Notes: generated from the letters alone by a model not told the origin. A DNA stretch of 64,000 nt from Pseudoalteromonas sp. MM1 (GCF_030296835.1 NZ_AP027922.1:434001-498000); one strand, 5' to 3'. Positions 1 through 9,162 are shown, counted from the first letter of the stretch. Translations and numbers: made by a program.

Positions 1-173
1 ATAAAGAGCACCCCTTGATAGATGAGCTAAAGCGAAAAGACTTTATAGCCATTAGCCCGCTCACTCAAAAACAAGTATGTAGCAATAATTTAGTTGATAC
101 CGTGCTCGAGCGTTATAAAGTGGCTGATTCATTAATGGGTTATTTGTGTTTTGCTTTGGAGCAACCATATTAA
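1..173 (+). CDS. 3' end of an unidentified gene (partial)
   Basis: An open frame enters from the left edge and stops with TAA at 171-173. The last 56 or so residues end in ...MGYLCFALEQPY. I see no motif that identifies the family. It runs in the same direction as prlC, with 87 bp between them. It is treated as the C-terminal part of a real gene because the frame is open from the window edge and the next gene starts soon after its stop. Confidence 0.5.
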   Translation, partial: KEHPLIDELKRKDFIAISPLTQKQVCSNNLVDTVLERYKVADSLMGYLCFALEQPY

Positions 174-260
174 AATTTCACAACTTAAAAGCAGTTGAGT
201 TGTTTTTTTACCTTATAGACCCAATCTAAAACGTAATGCATTAACGCAAAGAGAGTATTT

Positions 261-2300
261 ATGAGCAACCCACTAATTGGCCTAGAAGGCTTACCCCCGT
301 TTTCAAAAATAAAGCCTGAGTACGTAGTACCGGCACTAAAGCACGGTATAGAGCAATGTCGTAAAGCCATAGATGACGTGCTAGCGAAAGGCTCGTTTAC
401 ATGGAACGATTTAGTATTACCCCTTGAAGAAGCCGACGACAAACTCTCGCGTATGTTTTCACCAGTGTCGCACCTCAATTCAGTCATGAATAACGACGCG
501 CTGCGTGAAGCCTACGAGCAATGTTTACCGCTAATATCTGAGTACTCAACATTTGTAGGGCAGCATCAAGGCTTGTACGAGGCGTATAACACGCTTTATA
601 ACAGCGACGAATTTAAAACTCTGAGCACTGCGCAGCAAAAAACAATAACCAACGCCCTACGTGATTTTAAACTTTCAGGCATTGCATTATCAGCAGACGA
701 TCAAAAGCGCTACGGCGAAATTAGTACGCGTTTATCTGAACTTGCCTCTAAATTTGGCAACAACGTAATGGATGCAACGCTTGCATGGCATAAGCACATT
801 ACCGATGAAAGCCAATTAGCAGGCTTGCCAGAGTCGGCGTTAGCGCTTGCCAGCGAAACAGCTAAAAGCAAAGATTTAGATGGCTGGGTATTCACGCTTG
901 ATTTTCCGTCTTACTTACCGGTAATGACCTATGCAGATGACCGCGAACTGCGCAAAGAAACCTACACTGCATTTTGTACCCGCGCTTCAGATCAAGGCCC
1001 TAATGCGGGGGAATTTGATAACTCAGCCATAATGGAAGAAGAGCTTGCGCTTCGCCATGAGCTATCGCAGTTGTTAGGATTTAATAACTACGCTGAAAAA
1101 TCATTAGCAACTAAAATGGCCGAATCGCCAGCGCAAGTTTTCTCCTTTTTAGAAGACTTAGCCGCTAAGTCTAAGCCACAAGCAGAGCAAGAAGTGGCAG
1201 AGCTAAAAGCCTATGCAGAGCAAAAACATGGTATATCTGAGCTTCAAGCATGGGATTTTGGTTACTACAGCGAAAAACTCAAGCAAGAAAAATACGCAAT
1301 TTCAGATGAAGTACTGCGCCCTTACTTCCCTGCAGATAAAGTGCTTAGTGGTTTATTTGAAACCGTTAACCGCCTTTTTGGTATTAAAGTAAAAGAAGTA
1401 AGCGACTTTGATAGCTACCACAGCGACGTTCGCTTTTTTGAAATTTTTGATAGCAGCAACACGTTGCGCGGTCGTTTTTATCTTGATTTATATGCACGCG
1501 AGCGCAAACGTGGCGGAGCCTGGATGGATGACTGTATGGGACGTAAAGTGCGTGCCAGCGGCGAATTACAAACACCCGTGGCGTACTTAGTGTGTAACTT
1601 TAACAAAGCGGTAGGCGACAAACCGGCGCTATTTACACATGACGAAGTAACTACGCTTTTCCACGAATTTGGCCATGGTATACATCACATGCTTACCCAA
1701 GTAGATGCTGCACCTGTTGCTGGTATTAACGGCGTTGCATGGGATGCCGTAGAGCTACCAAGCCAATTTTTAGAAAACTGGTGTTACGACGAAGAAGCGC
1801 TGAGCTTTATTTCAGGCCACTTTGAAAGTGGTGAGCCATTACCAAAAGAGCTACTTGATAAGCTACTAGCTGCTAAAAACTATAATTCTGGCATGCAAAT
1901 GCTGCGTCAGATTGAGTTTTCGTTGTTCGATTTTAGAATCCACCACGACTACCAGGCAAATCAAGCGTGTCAAATTCAAGCGATTTTAAACGACGTGCGT
2001 AGCCGCACATCGGTGGTTAATCCGCCTGAGTTTAACCGTTTTCAACATGGCTTTAGTCATATTTTTGCAGGCGGTTACAGCGCCGGTTACTACTCGTACA
2101 AGTGGGCAGAGGTACTCTCTGCAGATGCGTTTTCTAAATTTGAAGAAGAGGGTATTTTTAACGCCGAAACAGGTAAAGCCTTCTTAGAAAATATTTTAGA
2201 AAAAGGCGGCAGTGAAGAACCTATGGCGTTATTTAAAAAGTTTCGCGGGCGCGAGCCAAACGTAGATGCTTTACTGCGTCACAGTGGTATAGCTGCATAA
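261..2300 (+). CDS. prlC: Oligopeptidase A (M3 zinc metallopeptidase)
   Basis: This 679-aa protein is a cytoplasmic thimet-type oligopeptidase that degrades peptides, including cleaved signal peptides. The M3 zinc motif is visible as TLFHEFGHGIHH at about residues 465-476, in which the two His and the first Glu of HEFGH supply metal binding and catalysis; a downstream Glu (in the GVAWDAVELPSQ region) is the third ligand. The length matches E. coli PrlC (680 aa). The ATG at 261 follows an AAAGAGAG ribosome-binding stretch. As in E. coli, it lies near rsmJ, although here a response-regulator gene separates the two. A hairpin terminator follows the stop. Confidence 0.95.
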   Translation: MSNPLIGLEGLPPFSKIKPEYVVPALKHGIEQCRKAIDDVLAKGSFTWNDLVLPLEEADDKLSRMFSPVSHLNSVMNNDALREAYEQCLPLISEYSTFVGQHQGLYEAYNTLYNSDEFKTLSTAQQKTITNALRDFKLSGIALSADDQKRYGEISTRLSELASKFGNNVMDATLAWHKHITDESQLAGLPESALALASETAKSKDLDGWVFTLDFPSYLPVMTYADDRELRKETYTAFCTRASDQGPNAGEFDNSAIMEEELALRHELSQLLGFNNYAEKSLATKMAESPAQVFSFLEDLAAKSKPQAEQEVAELKAYAEQKHGISELQAWDFGYYSEKLKQEKYAISDEVLRPYFPADKVLSGLFETVNRLFGIKVKEVSDFDSYHSDVRFFEIFDSSNTLRGRFYLDLYARERKRGGAWMDDCMGRKVRASGELQTPVAYLVCNFNKAVGDKPALFTHDEVTTLFHEFGHGIHHMLTQVDAAPVAGINGVAWDAVELPSQFLENWCYDEEALSFISGHFESGEPLPKELLDKLLAAKNYNSGMQMLRQIEFSLFDFRIHHDYQANQACQIQAILNDVRSRTSVVNPPEFNRFQHGFSHIFAGGYSAGYYSYKWAEVLSADAFSKFEEEGIFNAETGKAFLENILEKGGSEEPMALFKKFRGREPNVDALLRHSGIAA

Positions 2301-2318
2301 ACAACTACTTAACCTTAT

Positions 2319-2343
2319 AAAGCGCCTATATGGCGCTTTTTTT
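2319..2343 (+). terminator. Rho-independent terminator after prlC
   Basis: The 8-bp arms AAAGCGCC and GGCGCTTT flank the loop TATAT and are followed by a T run. It lies 18 bp after the prlC stop on the same strand. Confidence 0.85.
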
Positions 2344-2431
2344 ATGTTTTTTAATATATTGGCCAATTGTTTTTAGTAATTTTAACCTCCCGTACTATGC
2401 TTTGTGTATACGCAGCAAAATGGACTAAGGC

Positions 2432-3613
2432 ATGGCAAAGTTGGTACTGGCAATCGATGACGATAAGTATGTGCATCGAATTATTGAAGAGGCTTTAGCG
2501 GGCTTTTGTAAAATTATTCACGCTAAAGATGGTGAAGAAGGACTTAGGCTGACCAAAAAGTACAACCCAGATATTATTTTACTTGATATAGAAATGCCTG
2601 GTAAATCTGGCTACCAAGTATGCCAAGCGTTAAAAGAAGATGAGTCGACACACGATATACCCGTTATGTTTTTGTCTTCTAAGGTGGAACTTAGCGATAG
2701 AGTAAAAGGCTACAGCGTAGGGGCATCTGACTACATTATAAAACCCTTCAACACCGAAGAGCTAATGGCACGCATTAAAGTGCTTTATGAGTATCGCCAG
2801 CAATGTGAAAAGCTAAAGTTTGACGTAGCTAAAGCGCAAAATACCGCCGCAATGGCCATGGCGGAGTCTGGTGATATGGGGCGTATTGTTAGGTTTGTGG
2901 GGCAAAGCTATCACTCTCATAACTTTCAGTCATTAAGCGAGCACTTGCTTGCTTTTTTTAGCCCGTTTAATTTAGATGTTGTTATCGTGTTTTGGTATCA
3001 AGGGGGGAGCTTTTTTTATAGTTTAGAAAGCGGTGTATGCCCGCTCGAGCAAGAGCTTTTAGAACAACACCGTAATGCCAATCGATTTGTTGATATTGGT
3101 AGCAGCACCATTATTAACTACCCCAAAATATCTTTATTAATTAAAAATATGCCTGCAGATAATCGCGCTTTATACGGCCGTTATAAAGATTTATTCCCGC
3201 ATATTCTTGAGGTGACAAACGAAAAGGTCGTTGCTATGGAAAGAAACGAAAATAGCTTTGAGCAAGCCACCCAAATTAGTACTGCTTTGCAAGATATAGT
3301 AAAGCAGCTTACCAGCCAAAATGTTGTACAAAACGACTACACACGGCAGTTTATAGAGCAGTTGCATGAGCTAAACTGCGCAATTAAACAAACACAAGCA
3401 CAGGCAAACCCTGCTGATTTAACCTTATACATGTCTCAATTAGACGAAACTATGCAGCTATTAGTGACCGCAAATAGTGATTTAGCGTTTATAAAGTATC
3501 AACTTAAACAAGTTACCGAAAGCCGCAACGAATTATTGTGCAGTTTACGCTCAAAAGTAGAAGAGGCCAGCTCACATAGTCTTGCACACCAAAGCGATAT
3601 AGAGCTATTTTAG
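2432..3613 (+). CDS. Response regulator with REC domain and uncharacterised coiled-coil C-terminus
   Basis: This is a 393-aa protein. Residues 1-120 form a receiver domain with the acidic pair at D9-D10, the phosphoacceptor D52 (LLDIEMP), conserved Ser at about 82 and K104 (IIKPF). The remaining 270 residues match no output domain I recognise. They include a globular stretch (about 155-270) and Gln/Glu-rich segments that look coiled-coil (about 280-380). There is no HTH, GGDEF, EAL or HD motif, so the output is probably a protein interaction. It is a single gene with its own promoter region between the prlC terminator and rsmJ, and no partner kinase is adjacent. Confidence 0.8.
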   Translation: MAKLVLAIDDDKYVHRIIEEALAGFCKIIHAKDGEEGLRLTKKYNPDIILLDIEMPGKSGYQVCQALKEDESTHDIPVMFLSSKVELSDRVKGYSVGASDYIIKPFNTEELMARIKVLYEYRQQCEKLKFDVAKAQNTAAMAMAESGDMGRIVRFVGQSYHSHNFQSLSEHLLAFFSPFNLDVVIVFWYQGGSFFYSLESGVCPLEQELLEQHRNANRFVDIGSSTIINYPKISLLIKNMPADNRALYGRYKDLFPHILEVTNEKVVAMERNENSFEQATQISTALQDIVKQLTSQNVVQNDYTRQFIEQLHELNCAIKQTQAQANPADLTLYMSQLDETMQLLVTANSDLAFIKYQLKQVTESRNELLCSLRSKVEEASSHSLAHQSDIELF

Positions 3614-3663
3614 TGCTTTAACGCTTGTTATACTGCAGCTGAAATTTTTCGTCGGAGTGTGTA

Positions 3664-4419
3664 GTGGTTATTCAGTGTGCTTTTAAAGAGTGTCGCCCAT
3701 ATTTAAATGAGCTAGAAACGCGTTTTAACTTAGCCCAATGGGCGCAAAGTTGCAGCGGTTTTACTCTGCATTACGACGATAAAGGGCTGAGCCTTTTAAA
3801 AAGCGATGAACCTAAACTTGGCGCAATAAACGTTGACTTTGTTACAGGTGCTGTTGCTCATAGGCGTAAATTTGGTGGCGGCAAAGGCCAGTCAATCGCA
3901 AAAGCGGTAGGGTTAAACAAAGGTGCAACACCAATAGTATTAGACGCAACGGCAGGCCTTGGCCGAGACGGCTTTGTATTAGCGTCACTTGGCTGTAAGG
4001 TTATACTGCACGAGCGCCATCCTGTGGTAGCGGCTTTATTGTTTGATGGCTTAAAACGCGCGTATGAGGATGCAGAGATTGGCTCTTGGATGCAGCAAAA
4101 TATGAGCCTTATATTTGGCTCAAGCCACACATTGTTAGAGCAGTGCGAGAGCATGCCCGATGTCGTGTATTTAGATCCTATGTTCCCACACCGTGAAAAG
4201 TCAGCGTTAGTAAAAAAAGAAATGCGAGTATTTCAAGAGCTTGTTGGCGCAGACAACGACGCCGATGACTTGCTTGAGTTTGCCTATCCACTTGCCAGTA
4301 AGCGCGTTGTCGTTAAGCGCCCCGATTACGCACCATTTTTAAACAATCAAACGCCAAGCATGCAAATTAAAACCAAAAAGAACCGTTTTGACGTTTATGT
4401 AAAAGCGGCCATGGTTTAA
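3664..4419 (+). CDS. rsmJ: 16S rRNA (guanine-1516 N2)-methyltransferase RsmJ; CAST attachment gene
   Basis: This 251-aa protein resembles the RsmJ/YhiQ family, which methylates G1516 of 16S rRNA using S-adenosylmethionine. A SAM-binding motif I is visible as [12 protein letters not shown] (about residues 96-107), and [10 protein letters not shown] (about 169-178) is the catalytic DPMFP-type motif. The start is GTG at 3664, preceded by GGAGTG. The gene is intact: the transposon inserts 36 bp beyond the stop. Its last 15 codons contain the protospacer recognised by the transposon's own CRISPR guide. rsmJ is one of the known attachment genes of type I-F3 CASTs. Confidence 0.93.
   Translation: MVIQCAFKECRPYLNELETRFNLAQWAQSCSGFTLHYDDKGLSLLKSDEPKLGAINVDFVTGAVAHRRKFGGGKGQSIAKAVGLNKGATPIVLDATAGLGRDGFVLASLGCKVILHERHPVVAALLFDGLKRAYEDAEIGSWMQQNMSLIFGSSHTLLEQCESMPDVVYLDPMFPHREKSALVKKEMRVFQELVGADNDADDLLEFAYPLASKRVVVKRPDYAPFLNNQTPSMQIKTKKNRFDVYVKAAMV
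4373..4406 (+). other. Target site (PAM + protospacer) of the transposon's self-guide in rsmJ
   Basis: A CC PAM at 4373-4374 is followed by a 32-nt protospacer at 4375-4406 that matches spacer 2 of the array (48714-48745) at 23 of 32 positions, by hand alignment. Mismatches are at guide positions 6, 9, 12, 15, 18, 24, 27, 30 and 32. All but the last are third codon positions of rsmJ, and 6, 12, 18, 24 and 30 are the positions known to be flipped out of the duplex in type I Cascade. The first transposon base is at 4456, leaving 49 bp between protospacer and element, the spacing expected for I-F3 CASTs. Confidence 0.93.
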
Positions 4420-4450
4420 AGGCTGCTATTACGTTAGCTGATCGGCTTTA

Positions 4451-4455
4451 AGGAT
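4451..4455. repeat. Target-site duplication AGGAT (rsmJ side)
   Basis: AGGAT directly precedes the TGT terminus of the transposon and is repeated at 48944-48948 directly after the ACA terminus. Five-bp duplications are the norm for Tn7-like transposons. Confidence 0.93.
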
Positions 4456-4606
4456 TGTCGCTGAAACCATACCTTGACATAATACAACCATACGGTGACA
4501 TAATTAAACCATACTTTGTCATAAACCCCCTTATTGAAAATGATGCTAAAAATAAATTCCATTATAATCAATTTTTTATGTATTAATTGAACCATAGTGT
4601 GACATA
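4456..4606. repeat. tnsA-side transposon end with four TnsB-type binding sites
   Basis: After the terminal TGTCGCTG there are four 17-bp direct copies of AACCATA-N3-TGACATA at 4465-4481, 4486-4502, 4507-4523 (TGTCATA variant) and 4590-4606. The first three are packed 21 bp apart and the fourth is 83 bp further on. The fourth lies 56 bp upstream of the tnsA ATG, so TnsB binding could also repress tnsABC. The copies are on the opposite strand to those at the other end, as expected for inverted ends. Confidence 0.9.
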
Positions 4607-4662
4607 GTGATCTTTTATTTGTATAGTATGTGTACTAAAGTGATAAAAATAAATATTTACTT

Positions 4663-5292
4663 ATGTATATACGTAACTTAAGAAAGCCATCCCCAAATAA
4701 AAATGTATTTAAATTTGCGAGCACTAAAGTTAGTAGTGTAGTTATGTGTGAGAGCACATTAGAGTTTGATGCATGTTTTCATCATGAATATAACGACTTG
4801 ATAGAGAGTTTTGGGAGTCAGCCTGAAGGCTTTAAATATGAGTTTATGGGTAAAAGCTTACCTTACACACCCGATGCACTAATTGCGTATACTAATAAAA
4901 CCCAAAAATACCACGAATATAAACCTTATTCTAAAATTGCTTCTCCACTATTTAGAGCTGAATTTGCTGCCAAAAGAGCTGCATCATTAAAATTGGGAAT
5001 TGATCTTGTTTTAGTCACTGATAGACAGATTAGGGTAAATCCAATATTAAACAACTTAAAGCTATTACACCGATATTCAGGCGTTTTCGGTATAAGTAGC
5101 ATTCAAAAAGAGTTACTTAATTTTATTCATAAATCTGGGGCAATTAAGCTAAATGATATAAGCCGCCAGATTGGCTTACCTATTGGCGAGGCTCGCTCTT
5201 ATTTATTCGCACTAATGGGTAAGGGATTGATCAAAGCTAACTTAGGTATTGATGATCTAACTAATAATCCAACCTTGTGGGTTACACCATGA
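4663..5292 (+). CDS. tnsA: TnsA-like transposon endonuclease
   Basis: This 209-aa protein is the endonuclease that cuts the 5' ends of Tn7-like elements so that the transposon is excised by cut-and-paste. Residues 1-100 form a PD-(D/E)XK-like nuclease core with candidate metal ligands E30/E34 (CESTLEFD), D71 (YTPDALIAY) and the E85-x-K87 pair (YHEYKPYSK). The C-terminal third (about 145-200) looks like a winged helix (KLNDISRQIGLPIGEARSY). It is shorter than Tn7 TnsA (273 aa) but typical of I-F3 versions. The stop overlaps the tnsB start as ATGA, showing translational coupling. Confidence 0.92.
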   Translation: MYIRNLRKPSPNKNVFKFASTKVSSVVMCESTLEFDACFHHEYNDLIESFGSQPEGFKYEFMGKSLPYTPDALIAYTNKTQKYHEYKPYSKIASPLFRAEFAAKRAASLKLGIDLVLVTDRQIRVNPILNNLKLLHRYSGVFGISSIQKELLNFIHKSGAIKLNDISRQIGLPIGEARSYLFALMGKGLIKANLGIDDLTNNPTLWVTP

Positions 5293-7130
5293 CAGATTTT
5301 TTTAATGAGTTTGATGAATCACTAGCGCCATTAAAACCACAAACGCCCACACAGTACGTCAAATTAGATGATGCCAACTTAACCCAGCGTGATCTGGATA
5401 CCTTTACTGACGCTTTAAAAAACCAAGCGCTACAAAGGTATAAGCTAATTAGCACTATAGATAAAAAACTTTCACGCGGCTGGACCCAACGAAATTTAGA
5501 TCCTATTTTGGATGAGCTTTTTAAAGGAGGTGACGTAGTTCGGCCAAATTGGCGGACTGTTGCTCGTTGGCGTAAAAAGTATATTGACAGCAACGGTGAT
5601 ATTGCCTCCCTTGCTGATAAAAACCACAAAATGGGAAACAGAACTAACCGTATAAAAGGGGATGATAAATTTTTTGATAAAGCATTAGAACGATTTTTAG
5701 ATGCTAAAAGACCTACTGTTGCAACAGCATACAAGTACTACAAAGACCTAATTGTTATTGAAAATGAGAATATTGTTGAAGGCAAAATTCCAATCATATC
5801 TTACACTGCTTTTAATAAAAGAATTAAAGCAATACCCCCATACGCGGTGGCTGTAGCAAGGCATGGTAAATTTAAAGCAGATCAATGGTTTGCTTACTGC
5901 GCTGCACACGTACCGCCTACAAGAATATTAGAGCGGGTAGAGATTGATCATACACCACTTGATTTAATTCTACTTGATGATGAGTTACTTATTCCCATTG
6001 GAAGACCTTATCTAACATTACTTATTGATGTATTTAGTGGCTGTGTCCTTGGTTTTCATCTTAGTTATAAATCTCCTTCCTACGTATCTGCTGCTAAGGC
6101 TATTACTCATGCTATTAAACCAAAGAAACTTGATGCTATGAGTATACAATTACAAAATAATTGGCCTTGCTTTGGTAAGTTTGAAAACTTAGTTGTAGAT
6201 AATGGTGCTGAATTTTGGTCTAAAAATCTAGAGTATGCTTGTCAGTCAGCAGGAATAAATATCCAATATAACCCTGTACGCAAACCTTGGCTAAAGCCTG
6301 TCGTAGAGCGTTTTTTTAAAGTCATAAATCAGTATTTAATACCAGAATTTCCAGGAAAAACATTCTCAAATATTTTAGAAAAAGAAGAATATAAACCTGA
6401 AAAAGATGCAATTATACGTTTTTCAACGTTTGTAGAAGAGTTCCAACGCTGGATTGTAGATGTATACCATCAAGATAGTGACTCTCGTGAAACGCATATC
6501 CCAATCAATAAGTGGCAACAAGGATATGATGTCTATCCTCCTTTAGCTATGAGTGAAGAAGAAGAAGCGCGTTTTACTATGTTAATGCGTATCTCTGACT
6601 CAAGAACGTTAGGTAGAAATGGTATAAAGTTTGAAGAGCTAATGTATGACTCGACTGCTTTAGCTGATTATCGTAAACATTATCCGCAAACTAAGGAAAC
6701 TGTAAAAAAACTGATTAAAGTCGACCCTGATGACATTTCAAAAATTTATGTTTACTTAGAAGAGCTTGAAAGCTACCTAGAGGTACCTTGTACAGATCCT
6801 ACCGGTTATACGGATGGGCTAAGCATCTATGAACATAAAATAATAAAAAAAATTAATAGAGAAACCATTAGGGAATCTAAAAATAGTCTGGGCTTAGCTA
6901 AAGCACGTATGGCGATTCATGAGCGAGTAAAGCAAGAGCAAGAAGCTTTCATTGAATCAAAAACTAAAGCAAAAATTACAGCCGTCAAAAAGCAGGCTCA
7001 AATAGCTGATGTAAGCAATACAGGAACGGGCACTATTAAGGTTTCTGAAAAAAGTGCAGCCCCTGTGCAAAAAAATATAAGTAACGATTTATTTGATGAT
7101 TGGGATGATGACTTAGAGGCATTTGAATGA
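5289..7130 (+). CDS. tnsB: TnsB-like DDE transposase
   Basis: This 613-aa protein is the Mu/Tn7-family transposase that binds the end sites and catalyses 3' strand cleavage and joining. The DDE triad is visible as D220 (RVEIDHTPLD), D304 (LVVDNGAEFW) and E340 (KPVVERFF) in an rve-type integrase core. N-terminal DNA-binding HTH segments precede it (WRTVARWRKKY at about 87-97). The C-terminal tail (DLFDDWDDDLEAFE) is acidic and probably contacts TnsC. I chose the ATG at 5289, which overlaps the tnsA stop; a GTG four codons upstream is possible. The gene overlaps tnsC by ATGA. Confidence 0.95.
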   Translation: MTDFFNEFDESLAPLKPQTPTQYVKLDDANLTQRDLDTFTDALKNQALQRYKLISTIDKKLSRGWTQRNLDPILDELFKGGDVVRPNWRTVARWRKKYIDSNGDIASLADKNHKMGNRTNRIKGDDKFFDKALERFLDAKRPTVATAYKYYKDLIVIENENIVEGKIPIISYTAFNKRIKAIPPYAVAVARHGKFKADQWFAYCAAHVPPTRILERVEIDHTPLDLILLDDELLIPIGRPYLTLLIDVFSGCVLGFHLSYKSPSYVSAAKAITHAIKPKKLDAMSIQLQNNWPCFGKFENLVVDNGAEFWSKNLEYACQSAGINIQYNPVRKPWLKPVVERFFKVINQYLIPEFPGKTFSNILEKEEYKPEKDAIIRFSTFVEEFQRWIVDVYHQDSDSRETHIPINKWQQGYDVYPPLAMSEEEEARFTMLMRISDSRTLGRNGIKFEELMYDSTALADYRKHYPQTKETVKKLIKVDPDDISKIYVYLEELESYLEVPCTDPTGYTDGLSIYEHKIIKKINRETIRESKNSLGLAKARMAIHERVKQEQEAFIESKTKAKITAVKKQAQIADVSNTGTGTIKVSEKSAAPVQKNISNDLFDDWDDDLEAFE

Positions 7131-8128
7131 ATGCCTTAACAGAAATACAGATAGAACAGTCGCACAACTTTAGCGATTGCATTGTTATGCACACGCAAAT
7201 TAAAACAATTTTTAATGACTTTGATGAGCTGAGATTAAACCGTAAATTCCAAACAGACCAACAGTGTATGCTATTAATTGGTGATACAGGAGTTGGAAAA
7301 AGCCATACCATTAATCACTACAAAAAAAGAGTTCTAGCTACACAGAGTTATAGCCGAAACACTATGCCAGTGCTAATAAGTCGTATATTTAGGGGGAAAG
7401 GCTTAGATGCTACTTTAGTCCAAATGCTGGCAGATCTGGAGCTATTTGGAAGTAGTCAAATTAAAAAGCGAGGCTACAAAACAGACCTTACTAAAAAGCT
7501 TGTAGAGAGCTTAATTAAAGCTCAAGTTGAGTTACTCATCATTAATGAGTTTCAGGAGTTAATAGAGTTTAAAAGCATACAAGAGCGGCAACAAATTGCG
7601 AATGCATTAAAGTTTGTTAGTGAAGAAGCCAAAGTGCCAATAGTACTGGTTGGTATGCCTTGGGCTGCAAAAATAGCTGAAGAACCACAATGGGCTTCTC
7701 GCTTAGTTAGAAAAAGAAAACTTGAATACTTTAGCCTAAAAAATGACAGCAAGTACTTTCGCCAATATTTGATGGGGTTAGCTAAGAAAATGCCATTTGA
7801 TACGCCTCCCAAGCTGGAAAATAGGCATACCACAATGGCGTTATTTGCTGCATGTCGAGGGCAGAATAGAGCTCTCAAACACCTACTATCAGAAGCTTTA
7901 AAATTAGCAATGAGTTGTAACGAGTATCTTGAAAATAAACATTTTATTACTGCTTATGAAAAGTTTGATTTTTTTAATGATAAGGAAAAACTAAAATCAA
8001 AAAATCCTTTTAAACAAGATGCTAAAGATATTGTTATTTATGAGGTGATTAAAAGCTCATCCTATAACCCAAATGCATTAGATCCTGAAGATATGCTAAT
8101 AGGTCCTGAATTCGCAATAGTAAAGTAA
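7127..8128 (+). CDS. tnsC: TnsC-like AAA+ ATPase, target-selection regulator
   Basis: This 333-aa AAA+ protein links target recognition by TniQ-Cascade to the TnsA-TnsB transposase. Walker A is IGDTGVGKS at 51-59, and the Walker B-like stretch is LLIINEFQEL at 136-145. An arginine-rich sensor region follows (SRLVRKRKLEYF, about 190-200). It is shorter than Tn7 TnsC (555 aa), as in other I-F3 elements, and resembles TniB. Its start overlaps the tnsB stop, making tnsABC one operon. No terminator is obvious immediately downstream, and cargo genes follow on the opposite strand. Confidence 0.94.
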   Translation: MNALTEIQIEQSHNFSDCIVMHTQIKTIFNDFDELRLNRKFQTDQQCMLLIGDTGVGKSHTINHYKKRVLATQSYSRNTMPVLISRIFRGKGLDATLVQMLADLELFGSSQIKKRGYKTDLTKKLVESLIKAQVELLIINEFQELIEFKSIQERQQIANALKFVSEEAKVPIVLVGMPWAAKIAEEPQWASRLVRKRKLEYFSLKNDSKYFRQYLMGLAKKMPFDTPPKLENRHTTMALFAACRGQNRALKHLLSEALKLAMSCNEYLENKHFITAYEKFDFFNDKEKLKSKNPFKQDAKDIVIYEVIKSSSYNPNALDPEDMLIGPEFAIVK

Positions 8129-8309
8129 GCTGCACTAGCCTAGGGTCGATTAAGTAGATTCATAAGGATAAATCTTCAGGTTAGATTCGTGTGATTAAAT
8201 CAAGTCTGACAGTCGCATATGTGTCTTGAGCGGTTATTCAAGCGTAACTTGTTTATGCCCCTTTATGAGTTAACGTAAATACTCTATAGGTCGACTTTGA
8301 GCGAAGCAG

Positions 8310-8696
8310 TCAATCAAAAGTTTTGATGTCTGAAGTCAAGATTTGATCCTCGTTGGCTTTTTCAAAACGAATGGGCACGAGCTTTTGTAATAGTGGCAAC
8401 ACAAGCAAAGACTCAGAGCGATTATCAATACAAACAACGGCATTTGCACTACTCAGCGCTCTCACCAATGCGGTAACAGGGGTTATATCGTCCAAAGACT
8501 CAATAAAACAATTGTCTTTCTCAAACTCACTAATATCGTCGAAATACGCATCAGGCGAAAAACAATATAATTCAAGCGGCTTAACTACCGCGTTATTGTT
8601 GTTTGATAGTTTTTTCCCTAACACGATGAGTGGATGAGCTTTTTTATCCAATCCGAGCTTAAGCAAAAGCATATTTTTTAAATCCATGTACTTCAC
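8310..8696 (-). CDS. Hypothetical protein, cargo
   Basis: A 128-aa open frame beginning MKYMDLKNMLLLKLGL. I do not recognise the family. It has no transmembrane segment or signal peptide. The composition looks like a real soluble protein, with alternating hydrophobic stretches such as ALVRALSSANAVVCIDN. A 94-aa frame on the other strand overlaps it but is Ser/Thr-rich and reads as its shadow. It points towards tnsC, with a 180-bp gap that holds nothing recognisable. Confidence 0.45.
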   Translation of the reverse strand: MKYMDLKNMLLLKLGLDKKAHPLIVLGKKLSNNNNAVVKPLELYCFSPDAYFDDISEFEKDNCFIESLDDITPVTALVRALSSANAVVCIDNRSESLLVLPLLQKLVPIRFEKANEDQILTSDIKTFD

Positions 8697-8788
8697 TGAA
8701 TACCAAATTAAAATAGCGTCATAATTTTATCGTGCATTATTAGGTACATTAAAACAATAACTATTTTGATGAATTACCAGCGATTGCG

Positions 8789-9094
8789 CTATGCGCTATG
8801 AGTAAGTAATTTAATCCATTCATCTGCGTTTGACACAATGAATTGATATTTATTGCCATCTTTTAATACGATTTCAATTGCATCATGTGTATAAGGCAAA
8901 ATACCCGCAACTTTACCAGAGCACTTACTCACTTTTACAATTTCACGCCGTGCAAACATATAAGGTCCTAACCCAAATTGCGCATTAAACGGTGCAAAAT
9001 GAATATCGGTGTTGGTTAGCCAAAATCTGCCGTCGGCTTTGATTGCCCCTTGTTGAATAGTGGCGATTGTCGATTTGATTGTTATTGCATGCAT
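8789..9094 (-). CDS. Small hypothetical protein with GRAM/PH-like pattern
   Basis: This 101-aa protein has the pattern of a short GRAM/PH-like barrel: alternating beta strands (FWLTNTDIHFAPFN, then MFARREIVKVSKC, then AIEIVLKDGNKYQFIVS) and a closing helix (ADEWIKLLTHS). No catalytic motif is seen. The start ATG is preceded by AAGAGATAC. The neighbouring gene on the same strand is the acyltransferase, 69 bp upstream. The fold assignment is inference from the strand pattern. Confidence 0.5.
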   Translation of the reverse strand: MHAITIKSTIATIQQGAIKADGRFWLTNTDIHFAPFNAQFGLGPYMFARREIVKVSKCSGKVAGILPYTHDAIEIVLKDGNKYQFIVSNADEWIKLLTHSA

Positions 9095-9162
9095 AATAGT
9101 ATCTCTTGATGGCTCTTAATGTGTTAGTTTTGCTGCTTTAAGTCATTAACAAGTGACGACAT

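Noticed and set aside
8353-8637. 94-aa plus-strand frame opposite the 128-aa hypothetical gene
   Set aside because: Ser/Thr-rich shadow of the minus-strand frame, which has the better protein-like composition.
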